36,590 nt of DNA from Vittaforma corneae ATCC 50505 (Eukaryota; Microsporidia; Nosematidae), in contig NW_006889841.1 in NCBI RefSeq assembly GCF_000231115.1, forward strand, positions 80,022 through 116,611, written 5' to 3'. This document shows, in pieces, positions 25,362-33,693 of the stretch. The translations under genes and the position numbers were made by a program. The notes below the pieces were generated by a model. The model saw nothing but the letters and a program-made list of their open reading frames with translations. It had not been told where the DNA came from and searched no databases. Every line of letters starts with the position of its first letter. Position 1 is the stretch's first letter.

Positions 25362-25757
25362 TTAGTCATCGTTGCTTAGTGTATTTTCTTCATCAGTCTC
25401 GCTGTCTTTTAGATAATCTTCAGTCACAATTTCAGGCAAGGCTATCTCGATCATAACCATTCTTGCAACTGGATCGCCTTTCTTTACAAATACCTCCACT
25501 GGGCTGTGGACTAAAGCTCGGATTTCTCCTCGAAAATCAGAGTCTACTAATCCGCCAACTGCATACAAATTGAATCCTTCAATGAGTAGAGCACAATAGT
25601 TTTTTGGAAATGCAATTCGGACGCCCACAGGGATTGGCGTGACTCTATTTGGAAGTAAATGCTTGTCTTCTGAGGCGAACAGAATGTACTGATTTACTTT
25701 ATCGTACACGGGAACTTTTACATCCTCAGAGACTTTTTGGACAGAAAGAATAGACAT
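25362..25757 (-). CDS. dUTPase-fold protein with degenerate motifs
   Basis: About 131 residues of trimeric dUTPase type. The best-kept part is motif 3, VGGLVDSDFRGEIRALV, with the catalytic aspartate, followed by KKGDPVARMVMIEI in place of motif 4 (GDRIAQ). Motif 1 (AGYDL) appears as VNQYILFA without its aspartate, motif 2 (RSGLA) as IEGFNLYA without arginine and serine, and the C-terminal motif 5 (RGxGGFGSTG) is absent, replaced by an acidic tail. An active enzyme hydrolyses dUTP to dUMP; here activity is doubtful. The ATG at 25757 is preceded by CCCCC (25759-25763 on the plus strand), which favours it over the ATG seven codons upstream. No second copy is visible in the window. Confidence 0.8.
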   Translation of the reverse strand: MSILSVQKVSEDVKVPVYDKVNQYILFASEDKHLLPNRVTPIPVGVRIAFPKNYCALLIEGFNLYAVGGLVDSDFRGEIRALVHSPVEVFVKKGDPVARMVMIEIALPEIVTEDYLKDSETDEENTLSNDD

Positions 25758-25758
25758 T

Positions 25759-25763
25759 GGGGG
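25759..25763 (-). promoter_or_regulatory. C-rich start-proximal motif of the dUTPase-like gene
   Basis: CCCCC one base before the ATG at 25757. It supports the inner start. Confidence 0.45.
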
Positions 25764-26031
25764 ATATAGAATTGTCATTATGTGATATACAGAAATAGCA
25801 TATTGAAATGGAGAGATGTTTGAACTAAAGAAAGTGTAATCAATACAAAAACAAATTACGTTTATATTAACTAACGTCAGTTCCTGAATAGCCTATAAAC
25901 TTCCTACAAAACATATACTCTCATATTAACGATGTTAAAATAATTAAAGTTGTATTTGACAGTTGATAATAGTACGAACAGAAGATAGGCTGCATCTAGC
26001 ATGTTGCAATAGCTTATTTTATTGACTTTTC

Positions 26032-27579
26032 TTAGTTGCTTGTGACCTCAATCATTTCCGGAAACTTCTTTGAAAATTTCAGAACTCTGTTGTAAATGGA
26101 TGAATGGTCTCTAAACAGGGAGAAGTTCTGACAGACCAGTCCACTACTTCTGAAATCATGGCCCTTGTTAATCATTTCAACTGTGTTCTTCAACAAAAAG
26201 TTGGCTAATCCAGCACAATAATCCTTATTAGTAGCTGCAAGGACGTCATTTTGATGCTCTAAGAATTGTAAAATCAAATTCAAAGCAAAATACAAGCATG
26301 TGGCGATTGCTAATATCTTTGATAGAACTTCGGATGTTGCTTTCAAGTTGTAATTCTTTCTGTCACTGTAAAAATGGTAATTTAAGAGAATGAATATAAG
26401 GAACATCACAGGTAATACGATAGACAATCTTATCAAGTATGGGCTGTGATATTGCATCATTTGATACCTAAATGCACCAATCAGGTCTTCCGGTGTATGG
26501 TTTAGCAGATCAGAGGAGAAAATGAGTAGCCTAAATGGTTTAAAATATGGCCTTATTGCGCCTATGTAATTCATTGGATTGGTGAAATGTAACATAATTA
26601 CGCTATAGGGATTGAACTCATGCTCAGTGAAGAACTTTTCAAACTTCTCTTTAGTTTTAGTACTCTCAGATGTGAATATTGATAGGAAAGGCGTCATTTT
26701 AGTACATGTATTAAACAAAAAAGGCAGTAGGAAACAGAGACAATCAATACACAAAATACAAACTACTGCTCTTACAAAGACTTTCCAAAGAGGATACTCC
26801 TTTGGTGTTGCTAAATTATATGCAAGTGATATGGCTATTCCAATAGACATTATCAGCAATGCCACTAAGACCCACATGCTAGTGCTCTCAAGCTTAGAGG
26901 TGATGCTCGGGTGGAGTTTAAGGCTAAGTGTGCATCCAATCAAGAATGCAGACAGCATTCTTTCAATGTAGTGCTTCATATCATTAGAATCAACCATTGT
27001 GTTGATAACTGACTGTATTTTGGGATGGAAGACATGGACTAAAAGTAAAATCAATTGTGGTGCAATAAAAGATAATCCAAAGGTGATAAGTCTTTTTGTA
27101 AGACTTTCATTAAGTAAAATTCCACCGGTTCCATTTCTATTTATAGAAAATGCATACTTCATCATTTGACTGTCGTTAACAGCTATTGAAATGTTTGATG
27201 GTGCAAAATATCTAAAATAGGCCTCATCCAATACAAATGCAGCTAATGAAATTGCAATGCTTACTACTGCAAAAATAGAGAAATTCAATCTATTGATTAT
27301 CTCTGCCAACTTTACGAAAAACAGGCCAATAGCCCTTGGAAAAAGCAGGTTTAACTGCACTAATCGACAGAAAAGGGCATTCTCCTGCATTTTATTTGGT
27401 TCTTCAATGATTTTCTCTAACTTCCCTGTTTTACTTACTTCGGACACTGTCTTTTTGGTTTCTGTTTGATTTATTTCAGTTATTTCCTCAATCCTCTCTG
27501 TTTGATTGTCTTGCAATATTCTTCGAGTTTGTTTCTTCTCTAACACCCTCTTTGATCTTTCCGTTTGGCTTTCTATCAT
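26032..27579 (-). CDS. Ste24/ZMPSTE24-like membrane protein lacking the zinc-protease site
   Basis: A 515-residue protein with seven predicted membrane helices, the topology of the CAAX protease Ste24. After a 65-residue charged N-terminus, the C-terminal half follows Ste24 segment by segment. FRLLIFSSDLL (351-361) stands for KRIVLFDTLL, TPEDLIGAFRYQMMQYHSPY for the DEI-AVL-HEIGHWQ-NH segment, FLEHQNDVLAA for S-R-HEYQAD-A, and HSSIYNRVLKF for HPTLAERL. The HExxH core is replaced: Tyr372, Gln373 and Gln376 stand where His, Glu and His should be. Glu441 and Asp445 of the EHQND segment remain. I infer a non-proteolytic ER membrane relative; the alignment is by eye. CCC lies three bases before the chosen ATG; the longer frame adds 17 codons. 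Confidence 0.72.
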   Translation of the reverse strand: MIESQTERSKRVLEKKQTRRILQDNQTERIEEITEINQTETKKTVSEVSKTGKLEKIIEEPNKMQENALFCRLVQLNLLFPRAIGLFFVKLAEIINRLNFSIFAVVSIAISLAAFVLDEAYFRYFAPSNISIAVNDSQMMKYAFSINRNGTGGILLNESLTKRLITFGLSFIAPQLILLLVHVFHPKIQSVINTMVDSNDMKHYIERMLSAFLIGCTLSLKLHPSITSKLESTSMWVLVALLIMSIGIAISLAYNLATPKEYPLWKVFVRAVVCILCIDCLCFLLPFLFNTCTKMTPFLSIFTSESTKTKEKFEKFFTEHEFNPYSVIMLHFTNPMNYIGAIRPYFKPFRLLIFSSDLLNHTPEDLIGAFRYQMMQYHSPYLIRLSIVLPVMFLIFILLNYHFYSDRKNYNLKATSEVLSKILAIATCLYFALNLILQFLEHQNDVLAATNKDYCAGLANFLLKNTVEMINKGHDFRSSGLVCQNFSLFRDHSSIYNRVLKFSKKFPEMIEVTSN

Positions 27580-27883
27580 TATGGGTAAAAAAAGGAGAGA
27601 AAAATATGAAAAATTCTTGTGTGGTTGCACAGTTAATTTTATTCAAATCACATTTTTGACTAAAATGACAATCAAACATTTTAGAATTCTTTTTCTAGGT
27701 TTGTTATAATTGTTTATTCAAAGTCTATTTAATAGATTGTGTTAATTTATGGAATCTACCCTTTTACAATAATTTCATTCACAAAACTTTAAAGAAATCA
27801 AGTAACACATCAATATGTCAATAAATTTAATCATTCCAACACTAGCGTTGACAAAATATGATGTTCTCGATTTTCAATGAGTT
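27580..27883. other. Spacer between the Ste24-like gene and TPS1
   Basis: About 304 bases upstream of the Ste24-like gene and downstream of the codirectional TPS1 gene. The CCC at 27583-27585 (minus-strand sense) belongs to the Ste24-like gene. No gene or repeat seen. Confidence 0.35.
27583..27585 (-). promoter_or_regulatory. C-rich start-proximal motif of the Ste24-like gene
   Basis: TACCCATAATG, the same arrangement as at SEC53 and MscS. It fixes the start at 27579. Confidence 0.5.
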
Positions 27884-29278
27884 TTATTTATTTTCATCCT
27901 TTTGTATTGAAATTGCCTTTCTCCAATCTTTGCACACTTGCTCAAGATTATCCTCCGCCCATTTCAGTGATGTAAACATATCAACATTTCTTCGGTTCAT
28001 TTCATGGTTCTTTTTTCTTTCCTCTTTTGTCAACTTCAATCCTTGCTCAAGGGCCTCGGCTATCTCCTCAGTATTGCTTGGATTGTGCTCAATACATCCT
28101 TGAAGTGTAGCAGATGCACCTGCAAACTGGCTTAAAATAACTAATCCGTGATTTTCATCTTGGCAGGCTACATACTCCAGTGCTACCAAGTTCATTCCAT
28201 CAGCCATAGACGTTATAAGTATCATATCACTGACCGAGTATATTGCACAAAGTTCATTAAGGCTAACACTATTGAAGAGAAAGTGAACTGGTGTAGATTC
28301 AATAGAACCTATCATCCCATTTGTTTTAGAAACAATTTCAGACATCTTTGTGGTGTAGGAAGCATACTCTTTGACGTCTTGTCTGCTGGGTATTGCTATT
28401 TGTAAAAGCACTACCTTATCAATCAAATCTGGATTCCTTGCTAAAAGTCGTTGGAATCCCTTCATTTTATATGGCAAACCCTTAATATAGTCTGTTCTGT
28501 CTACACCCAGAATAATTCTCTTGCCTGCAAATCTTTTTTTGAATTCTTTAATTTTTTTGATTGTCTCCTCTTCCTTTAGACAATTTCTAAATAGTTCAGG
28601 ATCTATGCCGATGGGAATGGCTCTAATTTTGTTGCCTACGTCAATGCCTTCACGCTCTGCTGCCTCTCTAAAATTGAGTGCATAGTCGGGCACATGAAAT
28701 CCCATTACATCGCATTGGCTGATACTTTGGATGATTTCTTTTCTGCACATCAAAGGAGAAAGCAGATCAAATTCACAAAATGCAGTATGTAGGAAGAACA
28801 TAATCTTGAGAGAAGGCTTCTCCCTTCTGAGAATTTCAGGTACTAACATAAGATGATAGTCGTGTACCCAAATAATATCGTCATCGTCTGATGATTCTAG
28901 AATCTTTTTGGCAAATATACTGTTGTATTTTTTATAAGCTTCATAATCTGAAAAATCGAAACATACGTCATCTGGAAATGAATGTATGGTAGGCCAGAGA
29001 ATTGCATTACAGAAACCATTGTAACACCTATCATTTGTCTCTGGAGAGATAAACACAGGGACTGAGTGAAACTTTTCCCAGCAGTCTTTGGTGATTGTAG
29101 CTTTATTTTCCTCAGTTAAGGGTATTCCACTAATATTCCCCATCCACACAAAAGATATGTGCTTTGATAAGCCCTCAATGCCTGTTACTAGTCCTCCTGA
29201 TGTTTTCTTGTACTTGAATCCATTGTCATCTTCGCTTACTGTGATGGGCAATCTATTACTTACAACAATCAGTTTCAT
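27884..29278 (-). CDS. TPS1: Trehalose-6-phosphate synthase
   Basis: A 464-residue GT20 glycosyltransferase without the phosphatase domain. MKLIVVSNRLPITV and SGGLVTGIEGL open it, HDYHLMLVPEILR holds the active-site region, ILGVDRTDYIKGLPYKMKGF carries the UDP-glucose-binding Arg and Lys, and SMADGMNLVALEYVACQ plus LVILSQFAGASATLQG hold the nucleotide-binding acidic residues. It joins UDP-glucose and glucose-6-phosphate; trehalose is the storage sugar of spores, and its breakdown is thought to raise osmotic pressure at germination. The usual HTPFPSSE loop reads HTAFCEFDLL, a notable change beside the sugar site. CCCC five to eight bases before the ATG at 29278 supports this start over the longer frame. 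Confidence 0.96.
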   Translation of the reverse strand: MKLIVVSNRLPITVSEDDNGFKYKKTSGGLVTGIEGLSKHISFVWMGNISGIPLTEENKATITKDCWEKFHSVPVFISPETNDRCYNGFCNAILWPTIHSFPDDVCFDFSDYEAYKKYNSIFAKKILESSDDDDIIWVHDYHLMLVPEILRREKPSLKIMFFLHTAFCEFDLLSPLMCRKEIIQSISQCDVMGFHVPDYALNFREAAEREGIDVGNKIRAIPIGIDPELFRNCLKEEETIKKIKEFKKRFAGKRIILGVDRTDYIKGLPYKMKGFQRLLARNPDLIDKVVLLQIAIPSRQDVKEYASYTTKMSEIVSKTNGMIGSIESTPVHFLFNSVSLNELCAIYSVSDMILITSMADGMNLVALEYVACQDENHGLVILSQFAGASATLQGCIEHNPSNTEEIAEALEQGLKLTKEERKKNHEMNRRNVDMFTSLKWAEDNLEQVCKDWRKAISIQKDENK

Positions 29279-29597
29279 GTCAGGGGTAATGTTCCGAATT
29301 TTACTTAAATTATTAACCAGCAAAAAAACAATAAATCCACCAATAAGAATACGACGTATTCAAATATGAAAAGATGGAAAGAGATGGAAAGCTTTTGATT
29401 TTTAAACATCAAAGTTGTCAAAATAGAGTTAATCCCACTACATCGTTTTGTAGTTAAATTCACTTTATGCCTTTACATTTAAAACTCTGTTGTTGTTTTC
29501 AAAATATTCAAGCTCTCTTTCAGTTTATTGTCAAATCAATTTCTAATTTAAATTGAACAAATGTACTTTAAAATGGTAAGTTTGGGCTATTTTCAAT
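29279..29597. other. Spacer between TPS1 and PRE4
   Basis: About 319 bases. It has an imperfect short tandem repeat GATGGAAAGAGATGGAAAG at about 29372-29391 and otherwise A+T-rich sequence. The CCCC of TPS1 lies at 29283-29286. No gene seen. Confidence 0.35.
29283..29286 (-). promoter_or_regulatory. C-rich start-proximal motif of TPS1
   Basis: CCCC four bases before the ATG at 29278 on the minus strand. It selects the start that begins with the family motif. Confidence 0.45.
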
Positions 29598-30272
29598 TTA
29601 TTCTATTAGAATTTCCTCTTCTTGTTTGCCAATCATCCAGTTAGTTGAAATATTGTAAGATTGTAGAATTTCCATATTTCCCTCTTCAACAATTCCTATT
29701 TGAATATTGTTTGTTGAACGACAGTCTTTGTAACAAAGAATTCTAAAACACTCTTCCATTAATTTTATTGCATCTTCCTTTTCAAGATTATCCAAGTCTC
29801 TTTCCCTGAGAATAGGTAAAACAAAATTGGATGAAAAACTAACTGCAGCAGAGTCTTCAAACCAGAAGTTGCCTTTGGAATTTACAACACCTAGCATTCT
29901 CCCTTTGTTGTCTGTGCTTTCAAAAATCTCGTTCTTTTTCTGATTTATTCCACAGACAATTGCAGAAACATTCATTGGTGCTGCTTCACTTCTCTTCTGA
30001 TAGAGAATTCTCTGAATCATTTTATGAATGCCCTGTGGATCCAGCTTTCTTCCTACGTCTGATTCTATTTCTTGCTTGATAAATTTTCTTAGAAATTGGA
30101 CATCACTCAAAAGTCCTGAAAATACGATAATGCAATTATCTGTCGCTTTGAAGACACTCTGCATTCCGTAAACCACTTTCATACCGTAGGACGCGCCGGT
30201 ATCAACAGCGGCAATAACTCCATTCTTATATTTGAATCCAATTGCATTAATCCCAAAGACGCCTCTTTGCAT
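29598..30272 (-). CDS. PRE4: Proteasome subunit beta7 (Pre4/PSMB4 type)
   Basis: A 224-residue proteasome beta subunit. FKYKNGVIAAVDTGASYG matches the Pre4 opening (MKYDNGVIIAADNLGSYG), including the SYG that marks this subunit, and ILYQKRSEAAPMNVSAIVCG matches its YQRRSKMNP...I-V-G segment. This subunit has no catalytic threonine of its own, consistent with the absence of a T-T-(T/L) start here. It packs into the beta ring of the 20S core particle. The open frame continues 56 codons upstream but starts with TTG and has no other ATG; CCC at 30277-30279, four bases before this ATG, supports the start used. The propeptide is minimal. Confidence 0.87.
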   Translation of the reverse strand: MQRGVFGINAIGFKYKNGVIAAVDTGASYGMKVVYGMQSVFKATDNCIIVFSGLLSDVQFLRKFIKQEIESDVGRKLDPQGIHKMIQRILYQKRSEAAPMNVSAIVCGINQKKNEIFESTDNKGRMLGVVNSKGNFWFEDSAAVSFSSNFVLPILRERDLDNLEKEDAIKLMEECFRILCYKDCRSTNNIQIGIVEEGNMEILQSYNISTNWMIGKQEEEILIE

Positions 30273-30832
30273 GGAAGGGTTAATGTTGTGTTTAAAACAA
30301 GAACAACATAACCATATTCCATTAACTAGCTGTCCTTGTTTTAATTCATTCTTGGATACGTTTTCAATATGGCAGGTTCTTCTCAAGGCTTGGTTGTTGT
30401 TTATTGAAATGCAATACAGAATGCAGCGACCTTGGTTCAAAACGTATCAAACTGGTGTATTTTATTGTCATTTACCCATTTGCAAATTAATTAACCTTGT
30501 TATTTACTGTATATTTATACATGAAAAATAGACTATTTAGGTATATATTTTTGACGTCAATTGCAAGGTGGTATATTTAAAAGCTTTATACAAAGCTATA
30601 TTGGCATTCTAGGACATTCAACAGCTTTTATTATTGTATATTTCCTTTATTTTATAAGTTGATATTCATTTTATATTTGTTGGTTATTTACATTCACATT
30701 GTATCAATAAAAATCTTTTGATTTGAAGTCTAATTTTATTACTTGATTGATTCATTATACTTGAAACGCGTTTCTGCATTACCAAATAAAATTTTTTCAT
30801 TCTTTTTTAAATATTTGTTGATACTTTCTCCT
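30273..30832. other. 560-base divergent spacer between PRE4 and acetyl-CoA synthetase
   Basis: This holds both promoters. Its left part is an accidental upstream extension of the PRE4 frame. The middle has TTTATACATGAAAAATAG and several TATA-like stretches (30540-30600), and a T-rich run lies at about 30630-30720. I find no small gene with a recognisable product and no tRNA. The in-frame ATG-less extension of the synthetase frame begins at 30743. Confidence 0.4.
30277..30279 (-). promoter_or_regulatory. C-rich start-proximal motif of PRE4
   Basis: CCC four bases before the ATG at 30272. It discriminates against the 56-codon upstream extension. Confidence 0.45.
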
Positions 30833-32743
30833 ATGAATTTAAAGCAATACAGAAAAGAATACAAGGAGTCAATAACCAATACTGAGAAGTTCTGGAGTAA
30901 AAAGGCAACAAAAATACTGTCATGGTCCAAGCCTTTTACTAAAATTCATAACAAAAAATTTGGTTCTGACAAGTGGTTTGAGGACGGAAAGCTAAACGCT
31001 TGTTACAACTGTATAGACAGGTGGGTATCTGTGTTTCCAGACAAGATGGCTTTGATTTTTGATTCAAACGATGGTGAATCTACCAAATTTACATACAAGC
31101 AAACCCTTGAAAGAGTTTGTGAAATTTCCAATCAATTAAAACATCTAAAGAAAGGCGACTGTGTAACTTTGTATTTACCCATGGGTCCTGAAGCTGTATT
31201 CTGTGCATTGGCTTGTGCAAGACTAGGTTTAACTCACAATGCAGTATTCGGTGGGTTTTCACCTGACAGTTTGAGACTAAGAATAGATGACAGTAAGTCG
31301 AAAATGTTGATAACTCAAGACTTTGCTATGCGTGGAGAAAAAAGAATCAATTTTTTAGAGAACGTAGTGAAAGCTGTTCAAAATTTAAACATTGAGGGTA
31401 TAGTATTTGACAAACACTGTGAAGAGACTTCTGATGCTCTTCAGTGGTATAACACTCTCAAAAACTTTAAGAAATGGTCTCAACTTGAACATTGCAAGGA
31501 TTTTGTGCCTTGTTTGAATGTAGAAGCTGAGCATTCGTTATTTTGTCTTTACACCTCAGGTTCTACAGGCATGCCCAAGGGTCTTATACATTCCACTGGT
31601 GGATACTTGCTATATGCTGCTTACACCCTAAAAACCGCCTTTGACATTCGAGAAAACGATATCTTTTGTTGCACAGCTGATATAGGATGGATTACTGGTC
31701 ATAGCTATTGTATTTACGGTCCTCTCTGTTTAGGTATTACTTCCGTTATAGTTGAAGGTGTTCCAACTTATCCTACCTATTATCGATTTTTCGATATTGT
31801 ACATAAATATAAACTAACTCAACTTTATACTGCACCAACCGCAGTCAGACTATTGAAGAAATACTTTGATACAAATCCACTTGATACATCTTCATATGAT
31901 CTCACTTCACTTAGGTGTCTAGGCTCAGTCGGAGAGCCAATCAACAAGGAAGCTCACAAATTTTTCTCCGAAAGTTTTGGTAACTTGCACATAGTTGATA
32001 CGTATTGGCAAACTGAGACTGGTGGATTTTTGATCGCACCAATTGTTGGAGTGAAGAAGGTAAAACCCGAGTGTGCATCTTTACCTATGCCTGGCATTGT
32101 TCCTATAATCACTTGTGATGGTTCAATTGCTCCTACTGCTACCTTGAAAGCTGTGCTTATGAACAAAGTAAATGAACTAGGCCAAATTTATATTACTAGG
32201 TCTTGGCCAGGCATTGCAAGAGGAATTCTTAACAACAGAAAGCGCTATGAAACTGCATATTTTTCAACACCTTTTTATTTCACTGGCGATGAAGGTCTTA
32301 TAGATCAAGATGGTGATTTTTGGATTCGTGGAAGAGCTGATGATGTTATAAACGTGTCAGGGCATAGAATTAGTACAGCTGAAGTTGAGAGTGTAGCATG
32401 TACCAATGAAAATGTCGCTGAAGCAGCTGTTGTTTCTGTTTCTCATGAAATTAAAGGCCAATCTATGATCCTTTTTGTTGTTTTGAAGAAAGATGATCCA
32501 GATTACGAAAACAGCGTGAAAGAAACGGTTGCAACATCGATTGGTGGGTTTTGCAGACCTGATAAGGTGATTGAATGCCCAGGAATTCCTAAAACTGCCA
32601 CGGGTAAAATTATGAGAAGAGTTTTGAGAAGTTTGTTAACGAATTCAGAGATAGGAGATCTGTCTACCTGCATCAATATTGAATCAATTGAGAAGCTTAA
32701 ACAAATTATGTTGAGCGCAGCGGTTGTTAAGCAGATTGATTAA
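30833..32743 (+). CDS. ACS: Acetyl-CoA synthetase (AMP-forming)
   Basis: A 636-residue ANL-superfamily enzyme. NACYNCIDRWV is the typical N-terminal segment, LYTSGSTGMPKGLIHSTGGY is the ATP phosphate loop, CTADIGWITGHSY follows, YWQTETGGF binds the adenylate, YFTGDEG carries the ribose-binding aspartate, RGRADDVINVSGHRISTAEVE is the hinge, and PKTATGKIMRR holds the catalytic lysine. It makes acetyl-CoA from acetate, ATP and CoA, probably in the cytosol and nucleus, for lipid synthesis and histone acetylation. Length is normal and all motifs are intact. The open frame reaches 30743, but the added 30 residues are not part of the family; CTCCT just precedes the chosen ATG. Confidence 0.97.
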   Translation: MNLKQYRKEYKESITNTEKFWSKKATKILSWSKPFTKIHNKKFGSDKWFEDGKLNACYNCIDRWVSVFPDKMALIFDSNDGESTKFTYKQTLERVCEISNQLKHLKKGDCVTLYLPMGPEAVFCALACARLGLTHNAVFGGFSPDSLRLRIDDSKSKMLITQDFAMRGEKRINFLENVVKAVQNLNIEGIVFDKHCEETSDALQWYNTLKNFKKWSQLEHCKDFVPCLNVEAEHSLFCLYTSGSTGMPKGLIHSTGGYLLYAAYTLKTAFDIRENDIFCCTADIGWITGHSYCIYGPLCLGITSVIVEGVPTYPTYYRFFDIVHKYKLTQLYTAPTAVRLLKKYFDTNPLDTSSYDLTSLRCLGSVGEPINKEAHKFFSESFGNLHIVDTYWQTETGGFLIAPIVGVKKVKPECASLPMPGIVPIITCDGSIAPTATLKAVLMNKVNELGQIYITRSWPGIARGILNNRKRYETAYFSTPFYFTGDEGLIDQDGDFWIRGRADDVINVSGHRISTAEVESVACTNENVAEAAVVSVSHEIKGQSMILFVVLKKDDPDYENSVKETVATSIGGFCRPDKVIECPGIPKTATGKIMRRVLRSLLTNSEIGDLSTCINIESIEKLKQIMLSAAVVKQID

Positions 32744-32925
32744 ACCTTTTTCGCATAAAAAGCATATACCACTCATTATTTTCTAATACACTGCGCCATT
32801 TACTATTTTTAATCAGAAAAATAATGCTATTCAACTGATTTAATAACTTAAAATTGAATAATATATTACATTATTACAGCCCTTAGTTGCTAAAATACTA
32901 TACATTTTTAACTGTATCCAATTAT

Positions 32926-33117
32926 TTAATTCCTTGGAGTATTAATGTTCATCTTAACTTTTCCCTTCATGTCAAAATATCCCATTTCTAATCTCTTCAT
33001 ATATTTAGCTCTAATGGATGCTCTGCCATTCTTTGCCTTTGGTTTTATCTTCTTTGGGCAAACAGGTGTGTGGCTTCTAACTTTACCAGCTCTGTTAATT
33101 GAGATTGCTGTAGGCAT
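32926..33117 (-). CDS. RPS30: Ribosomal protein eS30
   Basis: A 63-residue basic protein. NRAGKVRSHTPVCPKK matches LARAGKVRGQTPKV, NGRASIRAKYMKRLEMG matches TGRAKRRMQYNRRFVN, and MKGKVKMNINTPRN fits the end (KKGPNAN). eS30 belongs to the small subunit near the decoding region. In many eukaryotes it is made as a fusion with a ubiquitin-like domain; here it stands alone, as in fungi. CCC (33120-33122 on the plus strand) lies two bases before the ATG at 33117, so the six-codon longer frame is not used. It is convergent with the synthetase gene. Confidence 0.93.
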   Translation of the reverse strand: MPTAISINRAGKVRSHTPVCPKKIKPKAKNGRASIRAKYMKRLEMGYFDMKGKVKMNINTPRN

Positions 33118-33119
33118 AT

Positions 33120-33122
33120 GGG
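33120..33122 (-). promoter_or_regulatory. C-rich start-proximal motif of RPS30
   Basis: TACCCATATG on the minus strand. It fixes the start at 33117. Confidence 0.5.
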
Positions 33123-33305
33123 TAAAAATTTTCAAACAAATTTAAAAGGAAGAAAATATCTAGTAAGCTAATACAATACAGTGCATTTTTGCTTTGTGTT
33201 GTTAATAATCTAATTGATTGAATTAAACTATAAGTTTGTAGTAGTGTGCATTGACAATCATTAACATTTGAAACATACAAAAAAACACATTCGTAAAACA
33301 AACAA

Positions 33306-33665
33306 ATGACAAACTATACAATAATAGAACAGATTCTTAAAGATCTAGATCTAAATGATGTAAGGGAGTCAGAACAGGCATATATTTACTCTGTTTCTGG
33401 ACCTGTTGTCGTAGGATGCAATATGGCTGGATGTGCGATGTATGAATTGGTTAAAGTTGGATCATCAAGACTACTTGGAGAAATAATCAAAATAGATTAT
33501 GATAGAGCAACCATTCAGGTTTATGAAGAAACCTCTGGTCTCTCTGTGGGTGATGTTATCTATAGAACTAAAAGACCATTATGTGCTGAACTCGGGCCAG
33601 GTATCTTTGAAAATATTTATGATGGAATACAAAGACCGTTAAGAGATATTTCACAAAAACTCTAA
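33306..33665 (+). CDS. VMA1: V-ATPase catalytic subunit A, N-terminal part (frameshifted)
   Basis: A 119-codon frame with the beta-barrel start of V-ATPase subunit [41 protein letters not shown], and [20 protein letters not shown], the last being highly conserved. It stops at 33663-33665. The next-frame sequence reads [16 protein letters not shown], which is exactly how the family continues (S-x-x-IFIPRGI). Removing one A from the run at 33655-33659 gives ...[15 protein letters not shown] in one frame and a protein of about 605 residues, the normal length. No C-rich triplet stands before this ATG. Confidence 0.95.
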   Translation: MTNYTIIEQILKDLDLNDVRESEQAYIYSVSGPVVVGCNMAGCAMYELVKVGSSRLLGEIIKIDYDRATIQVYEETSGLSVGDVIYRTKRPLCAELGPGIFENIYDGIQRPLRDISQKL

Positions 33666-33693
33666 ATCCATATTTATTCCTAGAGGAATTGAT

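Noticed and set aside
30273..30440. 56-residue N-terminal extension of the proteasome subunit
   Set aside because: It opens on TTG, contains no ATG, and the CCC signal stands before the inner ATG.
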